Shown: positions 37,353-45,959, counted from the first letter of the stretch. The stretch: DNA of 64,000 bases from RYN-230 sp963851025 (GCA_963851025.1 CAWKOA010000022.1:248001-312000); one strand, 5' to 3'. Translations and numbers: made by a program. The notes: generated from the letters alone by a model not told the origin.

Positions 37353-37724
37353 ATGACCGGGCAGGAATTCAACGTCAGCTGGTCAGGCCGCCATGCGGTC
37401 GTGACCATGCCTGAGGAGATCGACCTGGGCAACGCGGGCGATGTCGGCGAGCAGCTGACCGCCCTGGCGGGCCAGTCCCCCGATCTCGTCACGGCCGACC
37501 TGACCGGCACCGTCTTCTGTGATTCGGCCGGGGTCTACGTCCTCACCCGCGCGCACGAACTGGTCGCCGCGCAGGGCGGGGAACTCCGGCTGGCCCTCGG
37601 TGACTCGCCGGTCGCCCGGATCTTCCAGCTCACCGGCCTGGACAAGATCATGCCGGTCTACCGCGACGTGCAGCAGTCGCGGGCTACTCCCCGGGCTCAG
37701 CCTGGCCCGGAACCGGCCGGCTGA
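37353..37724 (+). CDS. STAS-domain anti-sigma factor antagonist
   Basis: A 123-residue SpoIIAA-like protein: HAVVTMPEEIDLGNAGDVGEQL, then VFCDSAGVYVLTRAHEL with the phosphorylatable Ser, and GDSPVARIFQLTGLDKIMPVY. The ATG at 37353 follows GGGAGA. It is divergent from the hybrid protein and its last 41 bp overlap the end of the convergent phosphatase-like gene. Together with the STAS at 32724 it makes two possible clients for one phosphatase/kinase. Confidence 0.9.
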   Translation: MTGQEFNVSWSGRHAVVTMPEEIDLGNAGDVGEQLTALAGQSPDLVTADLTGTVFCDSAGVYVLTRAHELVAAQGGELRLALGDSPVARIFQLTGLDKIMPVYRDVQQSRATPRAQPGPEPAG

Positions 37725-39027
37725 CGCGGCGGCGCAACGTCACCGTGGTCCCCTGCGGGCCCGGGGCGATGTCCAGTTCGTCGGCGGCCTGCCTGATGAC
37801 CATCAGGCCCTGCCCGCCAGGCCACCTCCGGACGGGATCCTGCGGCCCCGGCGGCCGCCACCGGCCCCGGTCGCTCACCTGGATCACCACCCGCCCGGCC
37901 ATGTCCAGGCCCGCGCTTACCGTGACCGTGGCGGGTCCCGCCACCGGCCGGCCGTGCACGATCGCGTTCACGGCCGCTTCCCAGACCGCCAGCTCGACGT
38001 CGGTGCGGTCGGATAGCGATACCCCGAGGCCGCGCAGCCAGTCCCGGAGCCGCGACCGCAGGCCGCGCAGCGCCAGCGGGTCGGCGGGCAGGTTCATCGC
38101 CCAGCCGGCCACGGGGGCCAGCAGCCGGTGTGCGGCAAGCACGGTGGCGGGCCCGGCTCTGCCGTCACCGCCGAGCCCGGCCAGGACCGCCGGGACGACC
38201 TGGTCGGCCAGATCAGCTGCGGCCGCGCCGCCGCTGCCGGCCAGGACCGACGCGGCCCGGGCCGCCACGCCCCGGGCGGCCGCGCTCTGGGCGGCCGCGC
38301 TCTGGGCGGCCGCGCTCTGGGCCGCGCCGCCTGGCCCGCGCACCGGGCCGGAGTACAGGAGCAGGACCGCGCCGGACGGCAGGATCGCGGTCCCGGTGTC
38401 CCGCTGTCCGGCCGGGCCGGCCGCACCGCCGGCTGCCGCGCAGATCACCGGCACCGGCAGGCCGGTGGTCGCGTAGCGAAGGTTCCCCGTCAGCGGGTCC
38501 AGCACGGCCACGCAGACCGCGGCCCCGCGGCCAGGCGCAGGGCCCGGCACGGCGGAGGCAGGCGCGGGGCCGGACACGGCGGGGCCGAGCGCGGCCAGGG
38601 CTTCCGCCGGGGCCGCCCGGCGCCGCAGCGCATCCCGCAGCCCGGCCCGCAGCCGCGCCGCCGCCGCCCCAGGCGGCCCGCCGTGCGCTTCGGCGTGGCC
38701 GATGACCAGCGCGGTCGCCCCGTCCGGCAGCACGATCACATCCAGCCAGTCACCCTCCGCACCCGGCTGCGGGTCAGCGGGGCGCCGGCGCGCCGAGAGC
38801 CGCAGCCGCGGCAGCACCGGGAGGGCCCCGGGGATGAGCGGGTCCGGATGCGGGCCGTCCGGCAGGTGGGCGTCGGACAGCTGCGCCCCAGGGGGCAAGT
38901 CAGCGGGGACCGGCATTTCCGGGTTCGTGGCGGCTGAAGACGGCTGATCTTCCGGCAGCGGGCCCGCCACCCGGCTGGCCGCACGCCAGACCGGCGGCCA
39001 CGGTTCCCCGCCGGAGTCCTCTGGCAT
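37684..39027 (-). CDS. Degenerate SpoIIE-like phosphatase fused to RsbW-type kinase
   Basis: A 447-residue protein. The middle (about 90-300) follows the PP2C/SpoIIE layout: GDWLDVIVLPDGATALVIG corresponds to GGDWYDV...VGD, but the second metal Asp is missing (VIGHAEAHG), YTDG is replaced by YSGP, and the terminal DD pair is absent. The C-terminal HATPase has VWEAAVNAIVHG and GGQGLMVIRQAADEL and looks active. It is therefore likely to be an anti-sigma kinase with a non-catalytic phosphatase-like domain. The ATG at 39027 has GGGAG 7 nt upstream. A run of AQSAA repeats lies inside. Confidence 0.8.
   Translation of the reverse strand: MPEDSGGEPWPPVWRAASRVAGPLPEDQPSSAATNPEMPVPADLPPGAQLSDAHLPDGPHPDPLIPGALPVLPRLRLSARRRPADPQPGAEGDWLDVIVLPDGATALVIGHAEAHGGPPGAAAARLRAGLRDALRRRAAPAEALAALGPAVSGPAPASAVPGPAPGRGAAVCVAVLDPLTGNLRYATTGLPVPVICAAAGGAAGPAGQRDTGTAILPSGAVLLLYSGPVRGPGGAAQSAAAQSAAAQSAAARGVAARAASVLAGSGGAAAADLADQVVPAVLAGLGGDGRAGPATVLAAHRLLAPVAGWAMNLPADPLALRGLRSRLRDWLRGLGVSLSDRTDVELAVWEAAVNAIVHGRPVAGPATVTVSAGLDMAGRVVIQVSDRGRWRPPGPQDPVRRWPGGQGLMVIRQAADELDIAPGPQGTTVTLRRRVSRPVPGQAEPGE
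38276..38320. repeat. Three tandem 15-bp repeats in coding sequence
   Basis: GCGGCCGCGCTCTGG occurs three times in a row (38276, 38291, 38306), each with a NotI-type GCGGCCGC core. It encodes the in-frame AQSAA repeat of the phosphatase-like protein, in the loop after the lost metal site. Confidence 0.9.
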
Positions 39028-39379
39028 GCCTGCGCTCCCCGAGCGTCGCTCACGAGCTTCCTCGCCCGTGGCTACCCCGAATGAGGGGCCCGAATCACGG
39101 CCATGACACAAACCGGATCACCGGCCCGCCGCAGGTCCCGCCGTGGCCCGCCGCAGCAGCCCGCCGCAGGCCGCCGCACCGGCCGCACGGGGCGGCCCAG
39201 GGCCCGGACGTGCGGCGCCGCCGCCGCCCCCCGGCCGGCTGAACTAGCCCGCGATCATGTCCGTCATAAGGGGTAAACCCGGGCCTTCCGCATCTCCGGA
39301 TCCGGCCCGGCCACCCGGCGCCGCGGACGCGGCGATCCCCAGCCGGGCGGTTCCCCCTGCGGACGATAGGACGCTGCCG
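39028..39379. other. Divergent intergenic region, 352 bp
   Basis: No gene is supported. The left half is made of CCGCCGCAGG-type GC repeats; the right half holds the less GC-rich stretch around 39254-39280 (ATCATGTCCGTCATAAGGGG) where a promoter for the downstream membrane protein could lie. I see no clear operator. Confidence 0.5.
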
Positions 39380-39895
39380 ATGTCGCTTGCTGCCCTGTTT
39401 TCCTGGATGATCACCGCCGGCGGTGGGCTCTACCTGCTGACCATCTGGCTCATCGAGTACGACCACGAATTCCAGTCCGGTGCGGCGACCCGCCTCCCGG
39501 TGCCGGTGATCAGCACGCACGCCCTGCTGGCCATCATCGGGATGGGCCTGTGGGGCTACTACCTGTTCAGCGACTCCACCCGGCTGGCCTGGGTCGCCGT
39601 GGCGGTCCTCGCCGTCGTCGCGACCCTGGGACTGATCATGGCGGCCCGCTGGGTCGTGGTGTACCGGACCCACCGCGCCCCGCGGGTGGCCCTCGCCGCT
39701 TCCGGCGCGCATAGTGCACCGGTCAGTCTTTTCTCCGCAACGCAGCGGTCCGGCGCTGGCCGGGATCCGGCCCCGCGGGCGGCCGGGCCACCCGAACGGC
39801 ATTTCCCGCTGCCGGTCGTCATCGGGCACGGCCTCTTCGCCACCGTCACGATCGTGCTCGTCGTGCTGACCGCGCTGAGGGTGCGGGGAAGCTGA
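39380..39895 (+). CDS. Putative four-helix membrane protein
   Basis: Not recognised. The 171-residue protein has hydrophobic segments at about residues 4-22, 43-62, 69-88 and 146-166, with a basic loop and an Ala/Pro-rich cytoplasmic or extracellular loop between the third and fourth. The ATG at 39380 (MSLAALFSWMITAGGG) is preferred to an upstream start because the hydrophobic segment starts there and the preceding codons look non-coding. It converges on the enolase gene, with 28 bp between the stops. Confidence 0.65.
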   Translation: MSLAALFSWMITAGGGLYLLTIWLIEYDHEFQSGAATRLPVPVISTHALLAIIGMGLWGYYLFSDSTRLAWVAVAVLAVVATLGLIMAARWVVVYRTHRAPRVALAASGAHSAPVSLFSATQRSGAGRDPAPRAAGPPERHFPLPVVIGHGLFATVTIVLVVLTALRVRGS

Positions 39896-39923
39896 CGTCG
39901 GCCCCCGGCCTGCCGGGTAGCGC

Positions 39924-41192
39924 TCAGGGCATGCCGTAGCGCAGGCCGGGGGCCGACGCGGCGATCTCCATCAGGCGGTTGTACTTGGTGATCCGCTCGC
40001 CGCGGGCGGGGGCGCCGGACTTGAGGTGCCCGCACCCGGTCCCGACGGCCAGGTCAGCGATGAACGGGTCCTCGGTCTCGCCGGACCGGTGGGACACGAA
40101 CTGCCGGTAACCCGCGCGGCGGCAGACGGCCATGGCTTCCAGCGTCTCGCTGACCGTGCCGATCTGGTTGAGCTTGATCAGCGAGGCGTTGCCGATGCGG
40201 CGGCCGATGGCCCTGGTGATGATGGCCGGGTTGGTGCAGAAGATGTCGTCACCGACCAGTTCCACGGTGGCGCCGAGCCGGGCGGTGAGCGCGATCCAGC
40301 CGTCCTCATCGTCCTCGCCGAGGCCGTCCTCAATGAGGTGCACCGGGAACGCAGCGACGATGGCGGCCAGCCGGTCGGTAAGATCGCCGCTGCTCAGCGG
40401 GACCCCGGCGACGAGGTACGTGCCGTCCGCCTGGCGGAACTCCGAGGCGGCCAGGTCCAGGGCGATACTGATCCCGTCCCTCCCGGCCTGGTACCCGGCA
40501 TCCGCGATGGCGCCGGTCAGCAGCCGCAGGACCTCTTCCGGCTCACTGATCTCCGGGGCGAACCCGCCTTCGTCCCCGAGCCCGGTGGACAGCTTGCGCT
40601 CCGCGAGCTCACGGCGCAGGGCCGCGTACACTTCCGCGCCGGCCCGGACCGCCTCGGCCATGGACGGGGCACCCAGCGGCGCGATCATGAACTCCTGGAA
40701 GTCGAGTTCGTTAGGCGCGTGCACCCCGCCGTTCAGCACGTTGAAGTGCGGCACCGGCATGGACGGCGTGACCCCGTCCGGCGTCAGCCACTGCCACAGC
40801 GGGACGCCGGCCGAGGCGGCCAGCGCCCGGGCGAGCGCCATGGACACGCCGACTAGGGCGTTCGCGCCGAGCCTGCTCTTATCGGGTGTGCCGTCGAGAT
40901 CGATCATGGCCTGGTCCGCCTCGGCCAGCCCGGACCAGGACCGCCCGCGCAGCAGGCCGGCGAGGTCGGCGCGCACCGCGCTGACCGCGCCGAGCACTCC
41001 CTTGCCCCCGTAGCGGGCCGGGTCACCGTCCCGGCGTTCCATAGCCTCCCGCGACCCGGTCGAGGCGCCCGATGGCACCCCGGCCCGGGCGGTCGTCCCG
41101 TCACCGAGCCGCACCGTCACGGCCAGCGTGGGCCGCCCGCGCGAGTCCAGAATCTCCAGCGCGGACAGCTCCGCGACATCGAAGGCCGCCAT
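39924..41192 (-). CDS. eno: Enolase (divergent paralogue)
   Basis: Interconverts 2-phosphoglycerate and phosphoenolpyruvate. The 422-residue protein has EILDSRGRPTLAV, GVPSGASTGSREA, the metal-binding HLIEDGLGEDDEDGW and ELVGDDIFCTNP, the catalytic Lys in LIKLNQIGTVSET and SHRSGETEDPFIADLAVG. Several positions differ from housekeeping enolases: GVHAPNELDFQEFMIAP in place of GGAHADN..., and EDGLGE in place of EDPLAE. The isolated position with no glycolytic or ftsB-type neighbours suggests a secondary enolase or a related enzyme. ATG at 41192 with GGGAGAAG. Confidence 0.87.
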   Translation of the reverse strand: MAAFDVAELSALEILDSRGRPTLAVTVRLGDGTTARAGVPSGASTGSREAMERRDGDPARYGGKGVLGAVSAVRADLAGLLRGRSWSGLAEADQAMIDLDGTPDKSRLGANALVGVSMALARALAASAGVPLWQWLTPDGVTPSMPVPHFNVLNGGVHAPNELDFQEFMIAPLGAPSMAEAVRAGAEVYAALRRELAERKLSTGLGDEGGFAPEISEPEEVLRLLTGAIADAGYQAGRDGISIALDLAASEFRQADGTYLVAGVPLSSGDLTDRLAAIVAAFPVHLIEDGLGEDDEDGWIALTARLGATVELVGDDIFCTNPAIITRAIGRRIGNASLIKLNQIGTVSETLEAMAVCRRAGYRQFVSHRSGETEDPFIADLAVGTGCGHLKSGAPARGERITKYNRLMEIAASAPGLRYGMP

Positions 41193-41442
41193 CGTCTTCT
41201 CCCTGGCTGGCCGGCCACCTGTCCGCCCGGAACCCGGGCCTCGGCCGGGCGGGCGGCCGGGGCCGCCCGCACCCCCACTCTCGCGGCCGGCCCGGCGTCC
41301 GGTCAGGGGCCAAAGGCCCCGGACCCGCGGACCTCCGGGCCCGCCCCCGGCTCCTTGGGCCTGGCTGAGCGGGGCGGCGGCCGTGAAGATGGGACTCGGG
41401 CGTCTTACCACGGGCGCGGGGCTCGCGACACCGAGGAGACTC

Positions 41443-42135
41443 ATGACCGAGGACATCCGGGCCCTCGTGGCCACCGCCTCACGGATCCTGGCCGCGTCCG
41501 GGCAGGGCGATCTCATCTGGGGGCACGCGTCGGCCCGGGACCCCGACGGTCACGGCGTATGGCTGAAGTCCGCCCGCTGGGGGCTGGAGGAGGTGACCCC
41601 GGACCGGGTTCACCTGGTCAGTGAGGACGGCCAGGTGCTCGAGGGTGACGGGCAGCGGCACAGCGAGTACCCCATCCACACCGAGGTCATGATCGCGCGC
41701 CCCGACGTGGGCGGCGTGGTGCACACGCATCCCCCGCACGCGGTCGCGCTGGCGGCGACGGGCCAGGCGCTGCGGCCGGTCAGCCACGCCGCGAACTATT
41801 TCGTGCCGCCCGACGTGCCGCGCTTCACCGGGACCGGCGACCTGATCCTGACCCGGGACCTCGGCCGGGAGGTCGCGGCGGCCCTGGGCTCCGGCACCGC
41901 GCTATTCCTGGTCAACCACGGCATCGTCACCGTCGGCCCGGATCTGCGGACCGCCACGGTGGCCGCGGTCCTGCTGGAACGGGCCTGCGCCCAGCAGATG
42001 CTCACCCACGCGTTCGGCGGGTGGCCCACCTGGTCCGGGCCCGGGGAGTCACGGTCCAAGCGGCGCAACATCTACGCCGACGGGCCGGTCCGGGCCGTCT
42101 GGGACTACCTGGAGCGGTCGCTGGATCCCGCCTGA
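41443..42135 (+). CDS. Class II aldolase/adducin family protein
   Basis: A 230-residue zinc-dependent aldolase or epimerase-like protein: SGQGDLIWGHASARDP at the phosphate-binding loop, the acidic HTEVMIARPDV, the metal ligands in VVHTHPPHA, and the third His in FLVNHGIVTVG. Substrate is not apparent; relatives act on fuculose-phosphate, ribulose-phosphate or methylthioribulose-phosphate. GAGGAG precedes the ATG. It is divergent from the enolase paralogue across 250 bp of GC-rich DNA, so a joint role in an unusual sugar-acid route is possible. Confidence 0.85.
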   Translation: MTEDIRALVATASRILAASGQGDLIWGHASARDPDGHGVWLKSARWGLEEVTPDRVHLVSEDGQVLEGDGQRHSEYPIHTEVMIARPDVGGVVHTHPPHAVALAATGQALRPVSHAANYFVPPDVPRFTGTGDLILTRDLGREVAAALGSGTALFLVNHGIVTVGPDLRTATVAAVLLERACAQQMLTHAFGGWPTWSGPGESRSKRRNIYADGPVRAVWDYLERSLDPA

Positions 42136-42267
42136 ACCGGCCGCAGCCCGGGTGGAACCCGGCGCATCACCCCCGCAGGATGAGGACCCGCCTGCCAGGC
42201 CAGACGATCCTGGCTGGGTGACTCCCGGGATACCCGCCTTCACCCGGACCTCGGCGACGGAACGCTT

Positions 42268-42993
42268 ATGCCTGAGGGACTGGACCCGATCGAGACCGGC
42301 AAGAAGCTGCATGAACACGGCGAGACGCTGGCCAAGGAAGCCGGCGGGGAGCACGGTGACGGCGAGGACGGCAGCCGTCATTCCCGGATCGTGCAGATCT
42401 GCGAGGCGATCCTGCTCGCGCTGGTCACGATCACCGCGGCCTGGGCCGGCTACTCCGCGGCCCGCTGGGGAACGGACTCGCGCGTCGAGATAGCCAGGTC
42501 CTCCACGCTGCGCGCGCTGGCCACCCGGGACGATCTCAGCGCCCTCTCCCAGCGCAATTTCGACGCCGCGACCTTCAACGCCTGGTTCATCGCCTTCACC
42601 CTGGGCAACCCGCAGAAGGAGGCCATCGCCATCCGCCGGTTCCGGCCGCCGTTCCGGGTCGCCTTCAACGCGTGGATGGCCACCGACCCGCTGCACAATC
42701 CGAAGGCCCCGCCCGGCCCGACGTACATGCCCGAGTACAAGCTGCCCGCCCAGGTGCAGTCCAACGCGCTCGACGCCGCCGCCGACGCGAAGTTCGATGA
42801 GGGCAACCATGCCGGGCAGATCGGCGACAACTACGTCCGCATCACGGTGTTCCTGGCCGCCGTGCTGTTCCTGGTCGGCATCGGCAGCTCGTTCAAGCTG
42901 CACACCATCCGGTACGCCCTGGTCACCTTCGGCTCCGTGCTGCTCATCCTCTCGATCGTGCTGATCCTGCAGCAGCCCGGACTTCCTAAGTAA
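42268..42993 (+). CDS. Putative three-helix membrane protein
   Basis: Not recognised with certainty; overall layout resembles DUF4337-type proteins. The 241 residues begin with a charged His/Glu/Gly-rich segment, then a helix at about 45-63 (AILLALVTITAAWAGYSAA), a 130-residue soluble region rich in Ala/Asn and aromatic residues, and two C-terminal helices (about 193-210 and 217-235). Immediately after the first helix is RWGTDSRVEIARSS, a putative coiled-coil start. It stands alone; the next gene is convergent. Confidence 0.65.
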   Translation: MPEGLDPIETGKKLHEHGETLAKEAGGEHGDGEDGSRHSRIVQICEAILLALVTITAAWAGYSAARWGTDSRVEIARSSTLRALATRDDLSALSQRNFDAATFNAWFIAFTLGNPQKEAIAIRRFRPPFRVAFNAWMATDPLHNPKAPPGPTYMPEYKLPAQVQSNALDAAADAKFDEGNHAGQIGDNYVRITVFLAAVLFLVGIGSSFKLHTIRYALVTFGSVLLILSIVLILQQPGLPK

Positions 42994-43036
42994 CCCCTGA
43001 CAATCAGCGCCCGCCCACTCGACTTTGCCCTGCATC

Positions 43037-43747
43037 TCACGGCTTGTAGTTGCTGTAAGGGCCTCCGACCCGGTCATAGGTGTTGCCCAGGTCGTCCTGG
43101 GTGATCTTGGCGGTGCCGTCGTCCGGGGTGAGGACCAGGTCCCGGTCGAGGATCACGGCCCGGAAGTTCCAGCCCGGCGGGGGGTTCAGGCGGCTGCCGA
43201 GGTCCTTGAGGCTCTCATAGGTCTGGCCGGGGTCGATGATCAGGCTGGCCGACTTCATGCACCACGTATCGCCGTCGGGGTCATCCAGGAGGAAGGCAGG
43301 CGAACCAGCGTTGATGCCGAGCTGCGTGTCGCGCTTACCTGTGATCGGCTTGTAGGCGACGCTCTCGTGCTTACGCATTTCCTTGGGCACGTCGAGCCAC
43401 ATCACCCAGCGTGCCTTCAGCCCGCTGAAGTCACGCTCGCCGCCGACCTTGGCCTCAACCCAGTCCAGGCACCACAGCCGCGGGCCGTTCTTGAACGCGC
43501 CGAGGAGGTCATAGGTCTCCTTCAGGTCATCGACGTCGACCTTGTCCAGCACGTCCTGCGGACAGGTGTCCCCGGTCCCGCCGGGGTCATTCATCCCGAT
43601 CGTGTTGTAGACCCCGCCGACCAGATGATGGGTGACCGCGTGGCCGCCGATCAGGAAGATCTCGGTGTAGCGCTGGCCGCGGACGTCCTCGAAGCGCATG
43701 AGCTCAGCGCCCTGGTCATCTGGGGGCAGCTTGGCTGACAGCTTCAT
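43037..43747 (-). CDS. Uncharacterised protein, partner of DUF1254 protein
   Basis: No family recognised. A 236-residue, mostly hydrophilic protein without signal peptide or membrane segments, rich in Asp and Trp (DDLKETYDLLGAF, RLWCLDWVEAKVGG, DDPDGDTWCMKSASL). It starts MKLSAKLPPDDQGAELMRF, with CAGGAG 8 nt before the ATG. Its start overlaps the stop of the DUF1254 gene by 3 bp (ATGA), so the products are made in a fixed ratio and probably act together. Confidence 0.75.
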   Translation of the reverse strand: MKLSAKLPPDDQGAELMRFEDVRGQRYTEIFLIGGHAVTHHLVGGVYNTIGMNDPGGTGDTCPQDVLDKVDVDDLKETYDLLGAFKNGPRLWCLDWVEAKVGGERDFSGLKARWVMWLDVPKEMRKHESVAYKPITGKRDTQLGINAGSPAFLLDDPDGDTWCMKSASLIIDPGQTYESLKDLGSRLNPPPGWNFRAVILDRDLVLTPDDGTAKITQDDLGNTYDRVGGPYSNYKP

Positions 43748-45099
43748 GATCTGTGCTCCTGTTCTGAGGTGGCCGGGGCGATGCCCGGGCATTCCCACTT
43801 GGCCTCGATCACCGCGGGCTGCGGCAAGTACATCCGCAAGATCACAAACCATGGGTGCTCTGCCGAGGTAGGCAGCCAGTTCGGTTCCCGCTCCTGGCCG
43901 GGCGAGTGAGGCTGCAGGTAAATGGTCAGCCCGCCGTCTGGGTCCTGCGTCAGCCCGGGGGTCCGGTCGCCGACCGAGTAACGGTTGGCGGGGTTAGGGA
44001 TCAGGTTCATGTCTTGCTCGGTGTAGGCGGCCAGCGACCAGAACGAGTCCACCGGGGGAAGACCGCCGGCACCGAAACGCAGCTCGTAGCGGCCCTGGGG
44101 GGACAGTTTCGCGCCGTTGGCGTCGCTGAAGTTCACTAGGTAGACCGCTTCTGCCGGGTCATTGGCGGTGATGCCGGCCAGGGACTGGTCGGCGGCGCGC
44201 CGCAGGAAATCATCACCGAAACGCCCTTCGGCGGCCGGCGGGTAGCGCCAGCCGTTAACCAGGGTGGCCCAGTCTCCGCTGAGGAACTGCTGCTGAAGCA
44301 GCGCCATCCCAGTCATGGCCGCGCGGGCCAGGCCCTGCCTGACCGCCTCAGGCTGGGCGTCCACGTCCAGGCCCGGTCCGACGCCGATGCGGGCGAACTG
44401 GCCCAGCACCACGGCGTGATGGGCCGGCGGGGGGTTTTCGGCCAGCATCGCGTTGAGCGTCTTCCACGGCCCCAGCGGATCTTGTGCCGCCTCGGCCGGT
44501 GCGTATACGTCGCGGCGCTCCGGCACCCCGGCGCCGGGCTTGCCCCACAGGCTCAGCGGGGTGAGCCGGTACTGCGCCTGCAGCGCGTGCACGTTCTCCA
44601 GGTCCGCCTCACCGTCTACCAGGGTGCGCCCCAGCAGCAGGACCCACGGCGTCGGCGCGGGCCGCGTCGCCTGCACCCCAGGCGGCAGTTCCCCGTGCCA
44701 GCCCGGCCCGCAGATGGCGAAGTGCCCGGCCTTGCTGCCGGTCGTGCGCTGCCCGACATAGTCAAAGTTGTCGGAGGTGAACCCCATCAGCTCGAACGTG
44801 AAGTAACGGTCGGCCATGTCCGGATGGGACAAGATCACCGGCTCCTCGCTGAGGTCCAGCCAGGCCAGCGAGTACAGCGTGTCGTTGTTCGGGCAGCCGC
44901 CGTCCCGGTAGGTAGCATCCATCACGCGTGCGGCATGCCAGAAATTGTTGACCGCCGCATAGGGGACGACGGCCGGGTCCCGGGCCTGGGTCACCCAGTC
45001 GTGCCGGAGCTTGGCGTTGTAAACATACGGGAAGCCGTAAATGAACGCCTGCATCCCGGCGGTGTAGGCGTACTCCGCCTTCCAGTTCACCTGTGTCAT
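43744..45099 (-). CDS. DUF1254/DUF1214 domain protein
   Basis: A 451-residue protein. The N-terminal DUF1254 part has AEYAYTAGMQAFIYGFPYVY and PNNDTLYSLAWLDLSEEPVILS; the C-terminal DUF1214 part has DSFWSLAAYTEQDMNLIPNP and YSVGDRTPGLTQDPDGGLTIYLQ. Unlike many relatives it has no signal peptide. The biochemical role of the family is unknown. The ATG at 45099 follows AGGAATAGGG. A 93-bp module shared with the operon at 48822 lies 141-234 bp upstream. Confidence 0.87.
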   Translation of the reverse strand: MTQVNWKAEYAYTAGMQAFIYGFPYVYNAKLRHDWVTQARDPAVVPYAAVNNFWHAARVMDATYRDGGCPNNDTLYSLAWLDLSEEPVILSHPDMADRYFTFELMGFTSDNFDYVGQRTTGSKAGHFAICGPGWHGELPPGVQATRPAPTPWVLLLGRTLVDGEADLENVHALQAQYRLTPLSLWGKPGAGVPERRDVYAPAEAAQDPLGPWKTLNAMLAENPPPAHHAVVLGQFARIGVGPGLDVDAQPEAVRQGLARAAMTGMALLQQQFLSGDWATLVNGWRYPPAAEGRFGDDFLRRAADQSLAGITANDPAEAVYLVNFSDANGAKLSPQGRYELRFGAGGLPPVDSFWSLAAYTEQDMNLIPNPANRYSVGDRTPGLTQDPDGGLTIYLQPHSPGQEREPNWLPTSAEHPWFVILRMYLPQPAVIEAKWECPGIAPATSEQEHRS

Positions 45100-45240
45100 G
45101 TCCCTATTCCTCACTGGTGGAAGCCAAGCGGGGCCGCTTCCGCGAGCGCGGCCAGCCTGATCGTCTGACTCACGGTCACCTGAACAGTCCAGGCCTGCGA
45201 CGGCGGTCTTGCCGGTCATCACGCCGGTTGTCCGTGTCAT

Positions 45241-45333
45241 CGACGTTGCCGTACTGGGCCGTTCTGCACACCACCCAGGCATCACCCCTGGCAGGGTGAT
45301 CCGCGGGTGGTCGTGATGACAGCCCGATGCGCC
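45241..45333 (-). repeat. 93-bp shared upstream module, copy 1
   Basis: The reverse complement of this stretch matches 48661-48753 at 86 of 93 positions without gaps. Inside is the dyad ATCACCC-N6-GGGTGAT at 45281-45300, nested between CCACCC and GGGTGG arms. It points toward the DUF1254 gene. In one frame both copies also encode a similar peptide (MPGWCAERPxTATS), so descent from a coding fragment is possible. Confidence 0.85.
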
Positions 45334-45399
45334 GCCGCTGTTCGCGTGGCCGGCCCGCGCGTGCCTGGGTGGCGCCCTCGCGGGCAGGTGCCGCCAGGT

Positions 45400-45417
45400 T
45401 CACCCTGGCGCGGGTGA
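45400..45417. promoter_or_regulatory. Dyad TCACCC-N6-GGGTGA, third copy
   Basis: Same arms and same 6-bp spacing as in the two 93-bp modules, with one outer mismatch. It lies 73 bp before the small gene at 45491. A further GGGTGATGCCCGGG follows directly. Confidence 0.6.
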
Positions 45418-45490
45418 TGCTGGGTGATGCCCGGGCGCCACCCGCAGCCGATACTGCGTGTGACCGCCCACACACGAAAGGCCAGGTGAG

Positions 45491-45730
45491 GTGACGAAAC
45501 GTCCCTGCGTATACGAGCTCAAGATCCGTGGAGTCGCGAGCGACCTGGTACGGGCCGAGTTCGATGACGTGGAGTTGCGGGAGACCCCGGGGGCTACCTG
45601 GTTGCTAACGGGTGAGACAGACTCCGCAGCGCTGTATGGGCTGATCAAGCGTATCGAGACGCTTGGGCTCATCCTGCTCAAGGTGGACGAAGTCGGCGCC
45701 CGCGAAGCAGACCGCCCGGTCCCGCTGTAG
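45491..45730 (+). CDS. Small conserved-type hypothetical protein (79 aa)
   Basis: Function unknown. The sequence has the look of a small alpha/beta fold: YELKIRGVASDLVRAEFDDVELRE forms probable strands, and TDSAALYGLIKRIETLGLILLKVDE a helix and strand. Similar small proteins are frequent beside regulators in actinomycetes. GTG start at 45491 with AGGTGAG directly upstream. It lies between two inverted copies of a repeat and just upstream of the LAL regulator gene, transcribed in the same direction. Confidence 0.6.
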   Translation: MTKRPCVYELKIRGVASDLVRAEFDDVELRETPGATWLLTGETDSAALYGLIKRIETLGLILLKVDEVGAREADRPVPL

Positions 45731-45856
45731 CTGCCGGCGGGGTCGCGGAAGGTGAGCAACTGGGGCAGGCAAGTTTCCTCTTGGCTAATGCCGGGCAAAC
45801 TGTGAGTTACGTCACCTGTCCCCGCGTGCGTGGTGCTCGCGCCCACTCTCGGCGGT

Positions 45857-45878
45857 GGCTGATGCCTGGGCATCAGCC
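45857..45878. promoter_or_regulatory. 22-bp palindrome upstream of LAL regulator gene
   Basis: GGCTGATGCC and its exact complement GGCATCAGCC are separated by TG. It is about 80 bp before the LAL gene and shares the TGATGCCYGGG core found in both 93-bp modules and next to the dyad at 45400. Autoregulation is an inference. Confidence 0.55.
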
Positions 45879-45959
45879 AGGGGTCATCCGCGGCAGGGGG
45901 GAACCTGGCGGCACTTGGCCACGGGGCCCCGCGACCCAGGTCGCCCGGGGGGGCGGTTC

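Larger units (their letters stand above)
45100..45490. other. Divergent regulatory region with repeated dyads, 391 bp
   Basis: Separates the DUF1254 gene from the small protein at 45491. No gene is supported. It contains the shared module at 45241-45333, dyads at 45281-45300 and 45400-45417, and a second repeat type (about 45361-45440, reverse orientation) that is roughly three-quarters identical to 45862-45945. Confidence 0.7.

Noticed and set aside
38276..38320. Three NotI-like repeats as a regulatory array
   Set aside because: They are in frame inside a coding region and simply encode an Ala-rich linker repeat.
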